Shown here piece after piece: positions 34,946-43,738 of a stretch of 64,000 nucleotides of DNA. The DNA comes from Nocardia vulneris (GTDB taxonomy: Bacteria; Actinomycetota; Actinomycetes; Mycobacteriales; Mycobacteriaceae). Numbering within the stretch: position 1 is the first letter of the stretch; each line of letters begins with the position of its first letter. The stretch spans positions 124,001 to 188,000 of the forward strand of contig NZ_BDCI01000017.1 in NCBI RefSeq assembly GCF_001613425.1, given 5' to 3'. Under the pieces are notes generated by a model that was not told the origin of the DNA, ran no database searches, and saw only the letters and a program-made list of their open reading frames with translations. Made by a program: the position numbers and the translations under genes.

Positions 34946-36057
34946 TCACGAACGAAAGTCGTTTGTCCATCGCATTACTCGCCTCCAACCGGCATCCGAT
35001 CCGGCAACCCTTCGCCGGCGGGCTCGAAGCGCACGTGTGGCATCTGGCCCGCGCCCTGCAAGCGCGCGGCCACCGGGTGACGCTGTTCGCCGCCGACGGC
35101 AGCGATCGCGCATCGGCGAGTGCGGCCTTGCGGGTGCGCGCCTTCAGCCCGAGCACCGCGGCCGCCGCCGACGCCTCGATGCAGCCGCGGCAATTCCTCG
35201 CCGACCATCACGCCTACCTGACCGTGATGACCGACCTCGGCGCCATCGGGCCCACCTCGTTCGACGTGATCCACAATCACAGCCTGCACTACCTGCCGGT
35301 CGCCATGGCGCCCGCGCTGGGCGTCCCGATGCTGACCACACTGCACACCCCGCCGACGCCCTGGCTCGAATCGGCCCTCGACGTCAGCAAGGGGCTCGGG
35401 TCGGCCTTCGTCGCCGTCAGCAGGCATACCGCGCAGTCCTGGCGACACGTCGTGCGCCGGGTCGGTGTCGTCGCCAACGGGATCGACCTGCGCGCGTGGC
35501 CGCAGGGGCCCGGCGGTACCGACCTGGTCTGGTTCGGGCGACTGACGCCCGAGAAGGGCGCGCATCTCGCGATCGCCGCCGCGCGGCGCGCCGGACGGCG
35601 GCTGCACCTGGCCGGCCCGATCAGCGACGCCGGCTACTTCCGCGAGACCATCGCGCCACGACTCGGCGAAAACACCGTCTACCACGGCCATCTCGATCAG
35701 ACCGCGCTCGCGGGCCTGGTCGGCTCGTGCACGGCCGCGCTGATCACCCCGCTGTGGGACGAACCGTACGGCCTGGTCGTCGCGGAAGCCCTGGCCTGTG
35801 GCACGCCTGTCGTCGCCTTCGAGCGCGGCGGGATCCCGGAGATCGTGGATCCGGCGTGCGGCAGGCTCGTCGCGCCCGGTGACATCGACGCCATGGCCGC
35901 CGCGGTAGCACCGGCCGCGGCACTCTCGCGAGCCGCCGCGCGGGCCAGGGCGGTAGCGGTGTGCGGCATCACCACCATGGTCGACAACTACCTGCAGCAC
36001 TACCGGCGCCTCATCGCCGGCGCGACCTACGCCGAAACCCGGAAGGGGGCAGCATGA
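34942..36057 (+). CDS. GT4 glycosyltransferase
   Basis: A 371-residue classical GT4 enzyme. The N-terminal glycine-rich loop is PFAGGLEAHVWHLARAL (about residues 23-39). The phosphate/sugar-nucleotide motif is DEPYGLVVAEALACGTPVVAF (about 273-293), and a GRLTPEKG element starts the C-terminal domain. It overlaps both neighbours by ATGA. It is probably cytoplasmic or membrane-associated, using an NDP-sugar. The acceptor is unknown. Confidence 0.87.
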   Translation: MITNESRLSIALLASNRHPIRQPFAGGLEAHVWHLARALQARGHRVTLFAADGSDRASASAALRVRAFSPSTAAAADASMQPRQFLADHHAYLTVMTDLGAIGPTSFDVIHNHSLHYLPVAMAPALGVPMLTTLHTPPTPWLESALDVSKGLGSAFVAVSRHTAQSWRHVVRRVGVVANGIDLRAWPQGPGGTDLVWFGRLTPEKGAHLAIAAARRAGRRLHLAGPISDAGYFRETIAPRLGENTVYHGHLDQTALAGLVGSCTAALITPLWDEPYGLVVAEALACGTPVVAFERGGIPEIVDPACGRLVAPGDIDAMAAAVAPAAALSRAAARARAVAVCGITTMVDNYLQHYRRLIAGATYAETRKGAA

Positions 36058-37055
36058 TCGGCTACTACATTCATCATCACGGCGCGGGTCACCTGACCCG
36101 GGCGCGCACCATCTGCGCCGAACTCGCCACGCCCGTCACCGCTCTCACGTCGCTGTCGGTCGCGGATCCGGTGTTCGCCGACAGTGTGCGGCTGCCACCG
36201 GACGACGCGGCCCCGGCCGTGCTCGATCCCACCGCTTCGGGTCGCCTGCACTGGGTGCCCAAAACCGATGCGGGACTGCGCGATCGGATGGCGCGGATCG
36301 CGAACTGGATCGCCACCGAACGGCCCGCGGCGCTCGTGGTCGACGTCTCCGTCGAGGTCGCGCTGCTGGCCAGGCTGCACGGCGTTCCCGTAGTCGCCAT
36401 GGTGCTACCCGGCACCCGCGTCGACGCACCGCACAACCTGGTGCACGATCTGGCCGACGCTCTCCTCGCCACCTGGCCGCAGGCACGCTACGACCCGCCC
36501 TGGTTGCGGGCCTACGCGGACAAGACCCATTACGTCGGCGGCGTCAGCCGCTTCGCCGGGCAGCCGCCGCCCGCCCGTCGCGGAAGCGCGGATCGCCCGA
36601 CCGTGCTCGTGCTCGCCGGCGCCGGCGGCAGCCGGTTCACCGCGGCGACCATCCGCGAGTGCGCCGCCATGCATCCGCAATATCGCTGGCGCACAGCGGG
36701 TTTGGGCGACTGGGTGGACGACCCCTGGCCGCTGCTGTGCGACGCGGACGTGGTCGTCGCGCACGCCGGACAGGGTGCGGTCGCCGATATCGCGGCCGCC
36801 GCCAAACCCGCCGTGCTCATTCCCGCGGACCGCCCGTTCGGCGAACAGCACGCCACCGCGACGGCGCTCGCCACCGCCGGACTGGCCGTAGTCGCCGACG
36901 CGTGGCCTGCACCGGACCGGTGGCCCGCACTGATCGAGGCGGCCCGGCGCACGAACGCCGGACGCTGGCGGGAGTGGCGCACTGACGGCGCGGCGGCGCG
37001 CGCGGCCGCCGTCATCGATCGGGTGGCCCGCAGCGCCACCCGGGCTGCGGCATGA
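36054..37055 (+). CDS. MurG-like (GT28-type) glycosyltransferase
   Basis: A 333-residue GT-B protein. The N-terminus has YYIHHHGAGHLTRARTICAEL, the GHxxR element of MurG/GT28 and related UDP-sugar transferases. The C-terminal domain has VVVAHAGQGAVADIAAAAKPAV and FGEQHATATALA, corresponding to the donor-binding HxGxG and E/Q-Q motifs. It is coupled by ATGA to genes on both sides. A sugar-polymer or glycolipid assembly role is likely. The substrate is unknown. Confidence 0.8.
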   Translation: MIGYYIHHHGAGHLTRARTICAELATPVTALTSLSVADPVFADSVRLPPDDAAPAVLDPTASGRLHWVPKTDAGLRDRMARIANWIATERPAALVVDVSVEVALLARLHGVPVVAMVLPGTRVDAPHNLVHDLADALLATWPQARYDPPWLRAYADKTHYVGGVSRFAGQPPPARRGSADRPTVLVLAGAGGSRFTAATIRECAAMHPQYRWRTAGLGDWVDDPWPLLCDADVVVAHAGQGAVADIAAAAKPAVLIPADRPFGEQHATATALATAGLAVVADAWPAPDRWPALIEAARRTNAGRWREWRTDGAAARAAAVIDRVARSATRAAA

Positions 37056-37907
37056 CGCCCCCGACTACCGTCATCACGGTGGCGGCGGGACGAACCGGCC
37101 ACCTGCGCAACCAGTTTCGCGGTCTCGCCGCGAGTGGCGTACCCGCCGGACGAGCACCTCGTGGTGGCGATGGGCGATCCCGCCGTCCTCGACCTCGCCC
37201 GCCGGCACGGCGCGCACGGCGTCTGGCTGGACGCGCGCTCACCCCGGCTACCCCTGGCCCAGGCACGCAATCTGGGGGCCAGGACGGCGCTCGCGCGGGG
37301 CGCGGAACTGCTGGTCTTCCTCGACGTGGACTGCATTCCGAGCCCCGGCCTGCTCGCCCGCTACCAGGCCGCGGCGGACGCCGAGCCGCGGCTGCTGTGC
37401 GGGCCCGTGACCTACCTCCCGCCCGCCCCGCCCGGCGGCTACGACCTGTCCGCGCTGCACCGGCAGCGCGACCCGCACCCGGCGCGACCGGACCCACCGG
37501 CGCGGACCCACGCCGACAGCACGGATTTCGACCTCTTCTGGTCACTCTCGTTCGCCGTCACCGCGGAGACCTGGCGCCGGGTGGGCGGCTTCTGCACCCG
37601 CTACCGGGGTTACGGCGGCGAGGATACCGACTTCGCCTACAAGGCGGCGGCCGTGGGCGCGCGCCTGCGCTGGGTGGGCGGCGCGGACGCCTATCATCAA
37701 TACCACCCGGTCTCGGACCCGCCGATCGAGCACCTCGACGAAATACTCGGCAACGCAACAACTTTCCATCGTCGCTGGTCGCGCTGGCCGATGCGGGGCT
37801 GGCTCGACGGCTTCGCCGCCGCCGGGCACATCGCCTACGACGACGCGGCGCAGCGCTGGAACCTGGTCCGCACACCCGTCGACAGCACTGCCGTCGGACA
37901 TCGATAG
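37052..37907 (+). CDS. GT2-family glycosyltransferase with apparent frameshift
   Basis: The ATG at 37052 overlaps the previous gene (ATGA) and begins TTVITVAAGRTGHLRNQFRG, a normal GT2 N-terminus. Near 37130-37140 homology moves to the +1 frame, which continues PPDEHLVVAMGDP and runs to 37907 with the GT2 marks VFLDVDCIPS (DxD), FWSLSFAVTAETWRRVGGF and GYGGEDTDFAYKA (the ED acid). In its original frame the first part lacks the DxD catalytic half. The reading is one gene of about 285 residues split by a single-base indel; it could be a sequencing error, a real lesion or a programmed shift. An internal start (GTG 37134) would give a protein without the N-terminal strand. Confidence 0.65.
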
Positions 37908-37917
37908 GAGGTCAGCA

Positions 37918-38355
37918 ATGCAACGGAGTTCCGGCCGCGACCCGCGGGTGCGCACCGCCCGTGGTCTGGCGGTCGTGCTGGAGGTACCCGGCTATCGGGA
38001 ATTCGTCTTCAGTGCCGACCGGGTACGGGTGCCCACCGTCGACGGCGTCCACGTGCTCGAGCCGGGCCACGACCGGATGGACGTGGCCCTCGACATCGGG
38101 GTGCTCACGGTGCGGGCCGGCACGCGCGAGTGGCTGGCGGCGCTGCACGGCGGCGAGCTACGCGCGGTCGACGACGAGATCCGTTTGACGGCACAGGGAT
38201 TGGAGTTCGCGGAACGCATCGATGTGGTCCGCGCGCGCACCGCGCAGACCGACGCGGCCCAGCGGCTGACCGACGATCGCTCGGACGACGAAGCCCGAGC
38301 GGCCTTGCAGCGCGCGAATGTCCGGCTCGCGGTCGCGGCGCGGGTGCACTGCTGA
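37918..38355 (+). CDS. hypothetical protein at the end of the glycosyltransferase operon
   Basis: A 145-residue protein with a strong AGGAGGT ribosome binding site. It begins 10 bases after the GT2 gene and closes the operon. It has no signal peptide or membrane segment. The middle is rich in Val/Arg/Asp beta-type sequence (LAVVLEVPGYREFVF), and the C-terminal third looks helical (DDEARAALQRANVRLAVAARV). The family is not recognised. Operon position suggests a role in the same glycoconjugate pathway. Confidence 0.6.
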   Translation: MQRSSGRDPRVRTARGLAVVLEVPGYREFVFSADRVRVPTVDGVHVLEPGHDRMDVALDIGVLTVRAGTREWLAALHGGELRAVDDEIRLTAQGLEFAERIDVVRARTAQTDAAQRLTDDRSDDEARAALQRANVRLAVAARVHC

Positions 38356-38364
38356 GCGGGCCGC

Positions 38365-38724
38365 TCAGCTCGCGACCGCGCCGCCGCCGATGCCCAGGAA
38401 GACGGTCATGAGCACGAACAGGAACCATCCCGCGCCCTGCCAGATCGGCCAGTTCCGGCCGCGCCGCCACTGCTGATACGTCCGGAGGAAAGCGCCGATG
38501 CCGCCGAGCAGAACTATCGCTGCGGGACCGGCCAGCACCGCGGTCTTGGCGGTGGTGTCACACAATGTGCTCGCCGCGGCCGCACAGGCCGCCCGATTCG
38601 CCGCCCACACCGTGGTCGCGACGAACACCGCCGCGGCCACACCCAGCACCGCCAGCACATAGGTCGCGGCTTGGCGGAACGTACCTTCGTCGGTCCAGCG
38701 CTTCTCGACGTCCTCGGTCCGCAT
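38365..38724 (-). CDS. small hypothetical membrane protein
   Basis: A 119-residue protein with three likely membrane spans, roughly residues 19-40, 62-83 and 97-117. The start is preceded by GGAGGAG. It lies in a group of small stress-type genes downstream of an alcohol dehydrogenase on the same strand. The family is not recognised. Confidence 0.6.
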   Translation of the reverse strand: MRTEDVEKRWTDEGTFRQAATYVLAVLGVAAAVFVATTVWAANRAACAAAASTLCDTTAKTAVLAGPAAIVLLGGIGAFLRTYQQWRRGRNWPIWQGAGWFLFVLMTVFLGIGGGAVAS

Positions 38725-38748
38725 GTCGGCTCCTCCGTTTCGTTCCGG

Positions 38749-39969
38749 CTAGCCGACGTCCGCGACCGGCACGACGGTCTTCAACCAGCCGGTCTCGCGG
38801 CGATCGAAGGTTTCGTAGGCATCGATCATCGACAGCGGATCGGCGTGCTGAGTGATGAACCGGGTCGGGTCGATATCCCCGCGGGCGACCCGGCCGAGCA
38901 GTCCGGGCACGTAACGGTGGTGATTGCAGTTGCCGCCCTGCACGGTGAGGTTGCGGTTCACGACGAGCCCCAGCGGATAACGATCGAAATCAGGGGGATA
39001 CACACCGATGACTCCGATCGAACCCGCTTTGGCGACCGCTTGTACGGCCCAGCGCGCCGACAGGCTGGGCGCGTCGCCGACGAGCCATTGCCCGTCGTCG
39101 GTATTGCCCGCCGGCGCGGCCAGCTCGCGTTCTGCTTCGAAAGTCTCCGCATCGACCGGCAGGTTTGCCGCCGCCGGCCCCGAATGCGGTCGCTGCGCGT
39201 CGACCCCGACGGCATCGATCACTCGATCGACGCCGATGCCGCCGGTCAGTTCCCGCACCGTGGCCACCGGGTCCTCGGCGTGGAAATCGATCGGCTCGGC
39301 GTGCTGTGCCCGCGCCGTCGCGAGACGGTCCGGGAGCCCGTCGATCACGAGAATGCGTGCGGCACCCTGTCTTTCGGCCGCGGCGATGGCACACTGCCCG
39401 ACCACTCCCGCGCCGAGGACCAGCACCGTGTCACCTTCGCCCACCTGGGCGAGGCGCGCCCCGAACCAGCCCGTCGGCAGCACATCCGAGACCATGATCG
39501 CTTGGTCGTCGGTCACCGAATCGGGCACTTTGACCAGGGTGTTGCTCGCGTGCGGGATGCGCGCGTACTCGGCCTGCAACCCGTCGATCGGCCCGGTCCC
39601 CTCCGGACCACCGAAGAAGCTGGTACCGGCTTGCGGGCCATTCGGATTGGCGGTGTCGCACTGAGCCGGATAGCCGCTGCGGCAGTAGGCACAGTACCCA
39701 CAGGAAATCGTCGAACAGACCACCACACGGTCGCCCGGCGCGAACCCGCGCACCGCCGCGCCCACCTCGACGACCACACCCACCGCCTCGTGTCCGAGGA
39801 CCGTGCCGGGCACCATCCCGGGCATCGTGCCGCGCACCAGGTGCAGATCGGTGCCGCAGATCGCGGAGGTCGTGATCTGCACGACGGCATCGGTGGGCTC
39901 GTGCAGTTTCGGGTCGTCGACCTGCTCGAGGCGAATATCGCCGACGTCGTGCCAAACTACCGCTTTCAT
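38749..39969 (-). CDS. zinc-dependent medium-chain alcohol dehydrogenase
   Basis: A 406-residue MDR enzyme of the glutathione-independent formaldehyde dehydrogenase/threonine dehydrogenase type. Catalytic zinc ligands are Cys38 (ICGTDLHL) and His60-Glu61 (GHEAVG). The structural zinc set is four cysteines in SCGYCAYCRSGYPAQC (Cys90, 93, 96, 104). The NAD motif is VLVLGAGVVGQCAI. The ATG has AGGAGG upstream. It may oxidise aldehydes or alcohols in a stress setting; the exact substrate is not readable. Confidence 0.87.
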   Translation of the reverse strand: MKAVVWHDVGDIRLEQVDDPKLHEPTDAVVQITTSAICGTDLHLVRGTMPGMVPGTVLGHEAVGVVVEVGAAVRGFAPGDRVVVCSTISCGYCAYCRSGYPAQCDTANPNGPQAGTSFFGGPEGTGPIDGLQAEYARIPHASNTLVKVPDSVTDDQAIMVSDVLPTGWFGARLAQVGEGDTVLVLGAGVVGQCAIAAAERQGAARILVIDGLPDRLATARAQHAEPIDFHAEDPVATVRELTGGIGVDRVIDAVGVDAQRPHSGPAAANLPVDAETFEAERELAAPAGNTDDGQWLVGDAPSLSARWAVQAVAKAGSIGVIGVYPPDFDRYPLGLVVNRNLTVQGGNCNHHRYVPGLLGRVARGDIDPTRFITQHADPLSMIDAYETFDRRETGWLKTVVPVADVG

Positions 39970-40018
39970 TGTCGATCCTCCTGTGCCTACGACGGGTGTG
40001 CTCGGTGGCGATCGGGGG

Positions 40019-40276
40019 CTACTCCGGCGTGGTGTTCGCCGCGTCGCCGATCAGTCGCCGGGCGAGCAGCGTCTTGCCCTGTTCGGCGCCCTTGCGGCTC
40101 TCCGCTTGGGCACGCCGGAAGAACTCGGCCAGTTCGCTGTCACCGTTCGTCTCGGCGTCGCGGCTGTATTCCTCCATGCGCAGCGCGTTGCTGAGGCACG
40201 CCTCGGTGAACCAGATGAGGTCGTAGTCCTTGTCTTTGGTGCCGGTGAACCGGCCGGTTTCCTGCGCGGTGGACAT
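40019..40276 (-). CDS. small hypothetical protein behind a SigB/SigF-type promoter
   Basis: An 85-residue acidic, helical soluble protein (CLSNALRMEEYSRDAE, then LAEFFRRAQAESRKGAEQGK). The ATG at 40276 has AAAGGA upstream. Helix content and spacing hint at a four-helix or ferritin-like half, but no metal motif is clear. A GTTT-N14-GGGTA promoter lies about 100 bases upstream on the same strand, so stress-sigma control is plausible. The family is not recognised. Confidence 0.6.
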   Translation of the reverse strand: MSTAQETGRFTGTKDKDYDLIWFTEACLSNALRMEEYSRDAETNGDSELAEFFRRAQAESRKGAEQGKTLLARRLIGDAANTTPE

Positions 40277-40373
40277 TGCGTGTCCTTTCTCGGGTCGCGC
40301 AGCGACCACAGGCCGCTGCCGGACGACGGCACCGTGCCGAAAGGCCGGTCGTCACCGCCGCCTGTTTCGGCAC

Positions 40374-40396
40374 TACCCGGTGGGCTGCCGTCAAAC
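40374..40396 (-). promoter_or_regulatory. SigB/SigF-type promoter
   Basis: Minus strand reads GTTT (40396-40393), 14 bases, then GGGTA (40378-40374). This fits the actinobacterial stress-sigma consensus GNNT-N14-16-GGGTA. It faces the 85-residue gene at 40276. Confidence 0.6.
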
Positions 40397-40458
40397 AGGT
40401 GCGGGTGCGGTGGCCGTGCGCATGATCGCAATCACAACGGCTGTCGCCGGATCGACTG

Positions 40459-40481
40459 ATTGCGCGGACCGAGGCCGGGTA
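40459..40481 (+). promoter_or_regulatory. SigB/SigF-type promoter (weaker)
   Basis: Plus strand GATT (40459-40462), 14 bases, GGGTA (40477-40481), about 55 bases upstream of the gene at 40535. It matches the relaxed GNNT-N14-GGGTA form. Confidence 0.45.
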
Positions 40482-40493
40482 GCGCGTGACTGT

Positions 40494-40523
40494 GCCCCAC
40501 CCGACAAGGCCCCACCCGACAAG
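40494..40523 (+). repeat. 15-bp perfect tandem repeat
   Basis: GCCCCACCCGACAAG occurs twice without a gap, in the leader between the GGGTA promoter and the ribosome binding site of the gene at 40535. It may be a replication-slippage duplication or a paired binding site. Confidence 0.7.
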
Positions 40524-40534
40524 CGAGGAGGATC

Positions 40535-40840
40535 ATGGTCAGCCACGACGTCATCGCCCAGCTTCGCCAGGACATCACGACCGCGGAGAACGCGGGTGAT
40601 CAAGCCGCCACCGATCGCCTGCGCGCGGAACTGAGCGACGCGATCGACGCACTCGACAACACCGATTCCGGCGACGGGAACGCCGGCGGTCTCGCCGGTA
40701 CCGGTGCCGCCCCGCAACCGTCCGAGGCGCCCCGGCGCGCGGCCGCCGATCTCGGTCCGGGCAGTTACGACGGCACCGACGATCTTCCGGCCAATATCCC
40801 GGGCGCGGTCCCCGAGGACGCGCAGGAGCCGCCGGATTGA
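40535..40840 (+). CDS. small hydrophilic hypothetical protein
   Basis: A 101-residue acidic, low-complexity protein. It has a helical N-terminus (LRQDITTAENAGDQAATDRL), then a Gly/Ala/Pro/Asp-rich disordered tail. GAGGAGG lies just upstream. It is probably co-transcribed with the next gene from the GGGTA promoter, suggesting a stress-response role. The family is not recognised. Confidence 0.6.
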   Translation: MVSHDVIAQLRQDITTAENAGDQAATDRLRAELSDAIDALDNTDSGDGNAGGLAGTGAAPQPSEAPRRAAADLGPGSYDGTDDLPANIPGAVPEDAQEPPD

Positions 40841-40854
40841 GGAAAGGAACGAGC

Positions 40855-41088
40855 ATGGTTTCGATGGATCCCGACCCCGCCAAGACCCCCGGCCTGGAGC
40901 CGGGCGGCGGCGTCGCGCCGGGCACCACACCCCCGGACACACCGCAGACCTCCGGGCTGTCGGCCCCTGAGCCACGCACCCGGAATCGGTTCCCGATCAC
41001 CGGCATCGCGGCCATCGTCGCGGGGGCACTGATCGTCGTGGTCTTCGCGGCGGTGGCGATCGGCCTCGTCGTCATGGCGATCGGTTAG
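40855..41088 (+). CDS. small membrane protein, DUF6480-like
   Basis: A 77-residue protein. The N-terminus MVSMDPDPAKTPGLEPGGGV and following Pro/Thr-rich stretch resemble actinobacterial DUF6480 proteins as I recall them. A single membrane span covers about residues 50-74. GGAAAGGA precedes the ATG at 40855. It lies 14 bases after the preceding gene; its stop overlaps the stop of the convergent antiporter gene. The function is unknown. Confidence 0.65.
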   Translation: MVSMDPDPAKTPGLEPGGGVAPGTTPPDTPQTSGLSAPEPRTRNRFPITGIAAIVAGALIVVVFAAVAIGLVVMAIG

Positions 41089-42437
41089 CCGCCTCCGGCC
41101 GCAGCGCGCTGCGGCAGTTCCTCACGTTCGGGTTCGATGCCGCGGCGGCGCAGGTCGTCGCCCGAGAGCAGCGGCCAGCCTTTACGCAGCACGTAGTCCA
41201 GCCAGAAACCGCAGGCCTGGGAGGTGAGCACGGCGGTGAGGACCAGCGTCGTGTAAAAGGTGGCGTTGATGATGCCCGCGTCGAAGGCGACCGAGGCCAT
41301 GACGATGCCCGGGCCCCCGCGCGCGTTCTGCGTGACCGCGAGATTGACGATGTCGAGCCGGTTCATCCCAGCCAGTTTGGCCCCGAGGCCGACGGACAGG
41401 AACACCACCAGTGAGGTGCCGAGCAGGAACCCCGCGAGCATGAGCGGGTCGAACGTCTTGGTCAGGTCGAGCCGATAGCCGACGATGGCGAAGTACAGCG
41501 GGACGAAGAAGTGCCCCGCCACCTCACCGAGCGCGTGCATGGGTGCCTGAAACCGTTCCTGCTCGGTACCTTTCATCCCGCCCATGACGCCGAAACCGGC
41601 CAGCAGGGCGGCGAAGGCGAGCGTCACGTCCAGCGCCGCGGCAAGCGAGACGTAGCCCAGGAATACGACGAGCATCCACGCGATGGGCGAATTGCGCGCC
41701 ACCACATTCCATCCGGCGCGCGAGAGTTTGCGCAACACCGCGGGCATGACGGTGAGCGCCAGCACCACGAAGCAGGCGTTCACCGCCATGTGCTCGCCGA
41801 TGGTGGCGGTCAGGTCGCCGCCGGCGGACAGCGAACTCGCCGAGGCGATCGCAGTGGCCACCGACAGCACGCCCCACAGGGCGATGTCCTCGAGCACGGC
41901 GGAGCCGAGTTGCAGGCTGGCGAAGCGGGTGTGCAGGATGCCCAGGTCGTAGAAGATCTTGGTGATCACCGGAATCGAGGTCACCGCCGTGGCGGCCGCG
42001 AAGACGAGCACCACGGCGTGCGTACTGCCCGCAGTGCCGGTGAACGCGCCGAGCGGCAGCAGCGGTGCGGCGCCGAGCGCGAGGAAGAACGGCAGCGGGG
42101 TGCCGATGCCCAGAATCCAGGCGGTGGCCCTGCGGTTCTGCGACCCCAGCAGATGCTTTGCGGCACAACCCGATACGAACATCAGCAGGAGCAGGCCGAG
42201 GTGGTACAGGAAGCCGAGCAGCACCGCTCTGCTGGCCGCGTCGTCGGTGCCGAACAGCTCGGTCGCGAAGCCGGGCGCGAGCTGTCCGAGCACCGTTGGC
42301 CCGAGCAGGATTCCGGCCAGGATCTCGCCGACGACCTTGGGCTGACGCAGCTTACGGAACAGCTGCCCGAGCAGATTGGCCGCCAGCAGCAGCACCAGGA
42401 CGGCCAGCAGCACCTGCCCGAGTTGCGGATTCGTCAT
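41085..42437 (-). CDS. Kef-type monovalent cation:proton antiporter (CPA2)
   Basis: A 450-residue polytopic membrane protein with about 12 hydrophobic spans. The N-terminal part has LRQPKVVGEILAGILLGPTVLG, the hallmark of the Na+/H+ exchanger Kef family. Acidic residues in the membrane region (VLEDIALWG) fit the ion-binding site. No C-terminal NAD-binding (TrkA-N) domain is present, so it is the membrane core only. The ATG at 42437 is preferred; longer starts would overlap the neighbouring ATP-grasp gene. It is downstream of the glutamate-mutase operon on the same strand, with 35 bases between. Confidence 0.87.
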   Translation of the reverse strand: MTNPQLGQVLLAVLVLLLAANLLGQLFRKLRQPKVVGEILAGILLGPTVLGQLAPGFATELFGTDDAASRAVLLGFLYHLGLLLLMFVSGCAAKHLLGSQNRRATAWILGIGTPLPFFLALGAAPLLPLGAFTGTAGSTHAVVLVFAAATAVTSIPVITKIFYDLGILHTRFASLQLGSAVLEDIALWGVLSVATAIASASSLSAGGDLTATIGEHMAVNACFVVLALTVMPAVLRKLSRAGWNVVARNSPIAWMLVVFLGYVSLAAALDVTLAFAALLAGFGVMGGMKGTEQERFQAPMHALGEVAGHFFVPLYFAIVGYRLDLTKTFDPLMLAGFLLGTSLVVFLSVGLGAKLAGMNRLDIVNLAVTQNARGGPGIVMASVAFDAGIINATFYTTLVLTAVLTSQACGFWLDYVLRKGWPLLSGDDLRRRGIEPEREELPQRAAAGGG

Positions 42438-42472
42438 CGAAACCTGCGGCTTTCCTGGTCGGGGCGACGCGG

Positions 42473-43738
42473 TTACAGCAACTCGTGCTCGAGTTGTCGT
42501 AGTGCCTGATAGCACCGCTCGATCTCGGCGGCGTCCGCGTGCACGAGGAACACGACACCGGGCGAGGAGTTGAGATCGACCGTCGGCCTGGTCAGCGTCT
42601 GATCACCGATCCGGAAGCGCACGCTTTCCACGGCGGGCAGGCGTTCGAGTTCGTCCCGGAGCACGGGTGCGGGTAGCGGAACCTCGCGATGCGCAATGAG
42701 ATTCACGCAGCGCGCGTGTTCGTGGCGGGCGTACACGGCCGGCTGGGTGGCCAGCGCGTTCCCGCCGCCGAGGTAGCAGTCCATCGTCAGGTCCACCTGA
42801 TTCACCCCGGTGCACCGATCGAGGGCCCGCGGGTTGGCCAGTCCGGATAATCGGGCCCCGGTCTCCAGCAGCACCGGACCTGCTGCGGTATAGATCAATT
42901 CGGTGTGCGCGGGTCCGTTCACGATGCCCAGCGCGTCCAGCACACCGGCGACGTAGTCGAGGATCTCGTCGAACCTCGGGTCCGACCGCGCGAGCAGGTC
43001 CTCGTAGTCGTAGATCCTGCGGTTGTCCCGGACGGTCTTCTTGTGGCTGATCCAGGCATCGGTGAACCAGTGCATGCCGTCGCGGCTGACGGAGTTGACG
43101 ATGTACTCCTCCCCCACCAGAAACTCCTGGGCCAGCACCGCCGCGTTGGTCCGCAGCATCAGGTTCGTCTTGCCGATGATCGTGCGGACCGCGGTGCGCA
43201 CCTGCGCCTCGGAGTCGCTGATGAACACGTCGTCGGAGCCCGCGCTGTCGAGCGGCTTGACCACCATGCGTTCGAGCCCGGCTGCGCGCCGCCAGGCCAG
43301 CAGGTCGGCCACCTCGCTGGTGCGCCGCTGCCGCGCCGTGCGCAGTCCCGCGGCGCCGACCGCCTCCAGCATGTGGAACTTGTCCCGCCGCACATGCGAC
43401 AGCGCCGGATCGTTACCGCGCAGGCCGAGTTTCGCGGCGATCTCGTCGGCCACCTCCACCCCGAACTCGCTGGCCGCGATGACCGCGATCGGGGCGAGTT
43501 CGGCGAGCCGGCGCATGACGTCGTCGGCGTGGTCGGTGTAGGCGAAGTCCTCGGCGAACAACTCGGCGGGCAGGCTCGCCGAGAAGGTCGCGGGCAGCCG
43601 AGCCCGGGACCGGACGTGGATCAGCCGGTACCGGTGCCAGGCTTGCAGGGCGAGCAGCGCGCCCGTGGAGAACGCGTCCACCAGGACCACAGTGGACGGA
43701 TTGTCTTCGGACATCGAGCTTCCCATCTGGGTTGTCAC
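42473..43738 (-). CDS. ATP-grasp ligase (first of two)
   Basis: A 421-residue ATP-grasp protein of the amino-acid or peptide ligase type. Visible marks are MVVKPLDSAGSDDVF (ATP-binding Lys and glycine-type loop, about residues 157-171), AQEFLVGEEYIVNSVS, and VLLETGARLSGLANPRA near the Mg-binding end. Such enzymes activate a carboxylate as acyl phosphate and join it to an amine. Its GTG overlaps the stop of the glutamate mutase E gene. It resembles dipeptide and carnosine-type ligases; the substrates are unknown. It ends the minus-strand cluster operon. Confidence 0.85.
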   Translation of the reverse strand: MTTQMGSSMSEDNPSTVVLVDAFSTGALLALQAWHRYRLIHVRSRARLPATFSASLPAELFAEDFAYTDHADDVMRRLAELAPIAVIAASEFGVEVADEIAAKLGLRGNDPALSHVRRDKFHMLEAVGAAGLRTARQRRTSEVADLLAWRRAAGLERMVVKPLDSAGSDDVFISDSEAQVRTAVRTIIGKTNLMLRTNAAVLAQEFLVGEEYIVNSVSRDGMHWFTDAWISHKKTVRDNRRIYDYEDLLARSDPRFDEILDYVAGVLDALGIVNGPAHTELIYTAAGPVLLETGARLSGLANPRALDRCTGVNQVDLTMDCYLGGGNALATQPAVYARHEHARCVNLIAHREVPLPAPVLRDELERLPAVESVRFRIGDQTLTRPTVDLNSSPGVVFLVHADAAEIERCYQALRQLEHELL

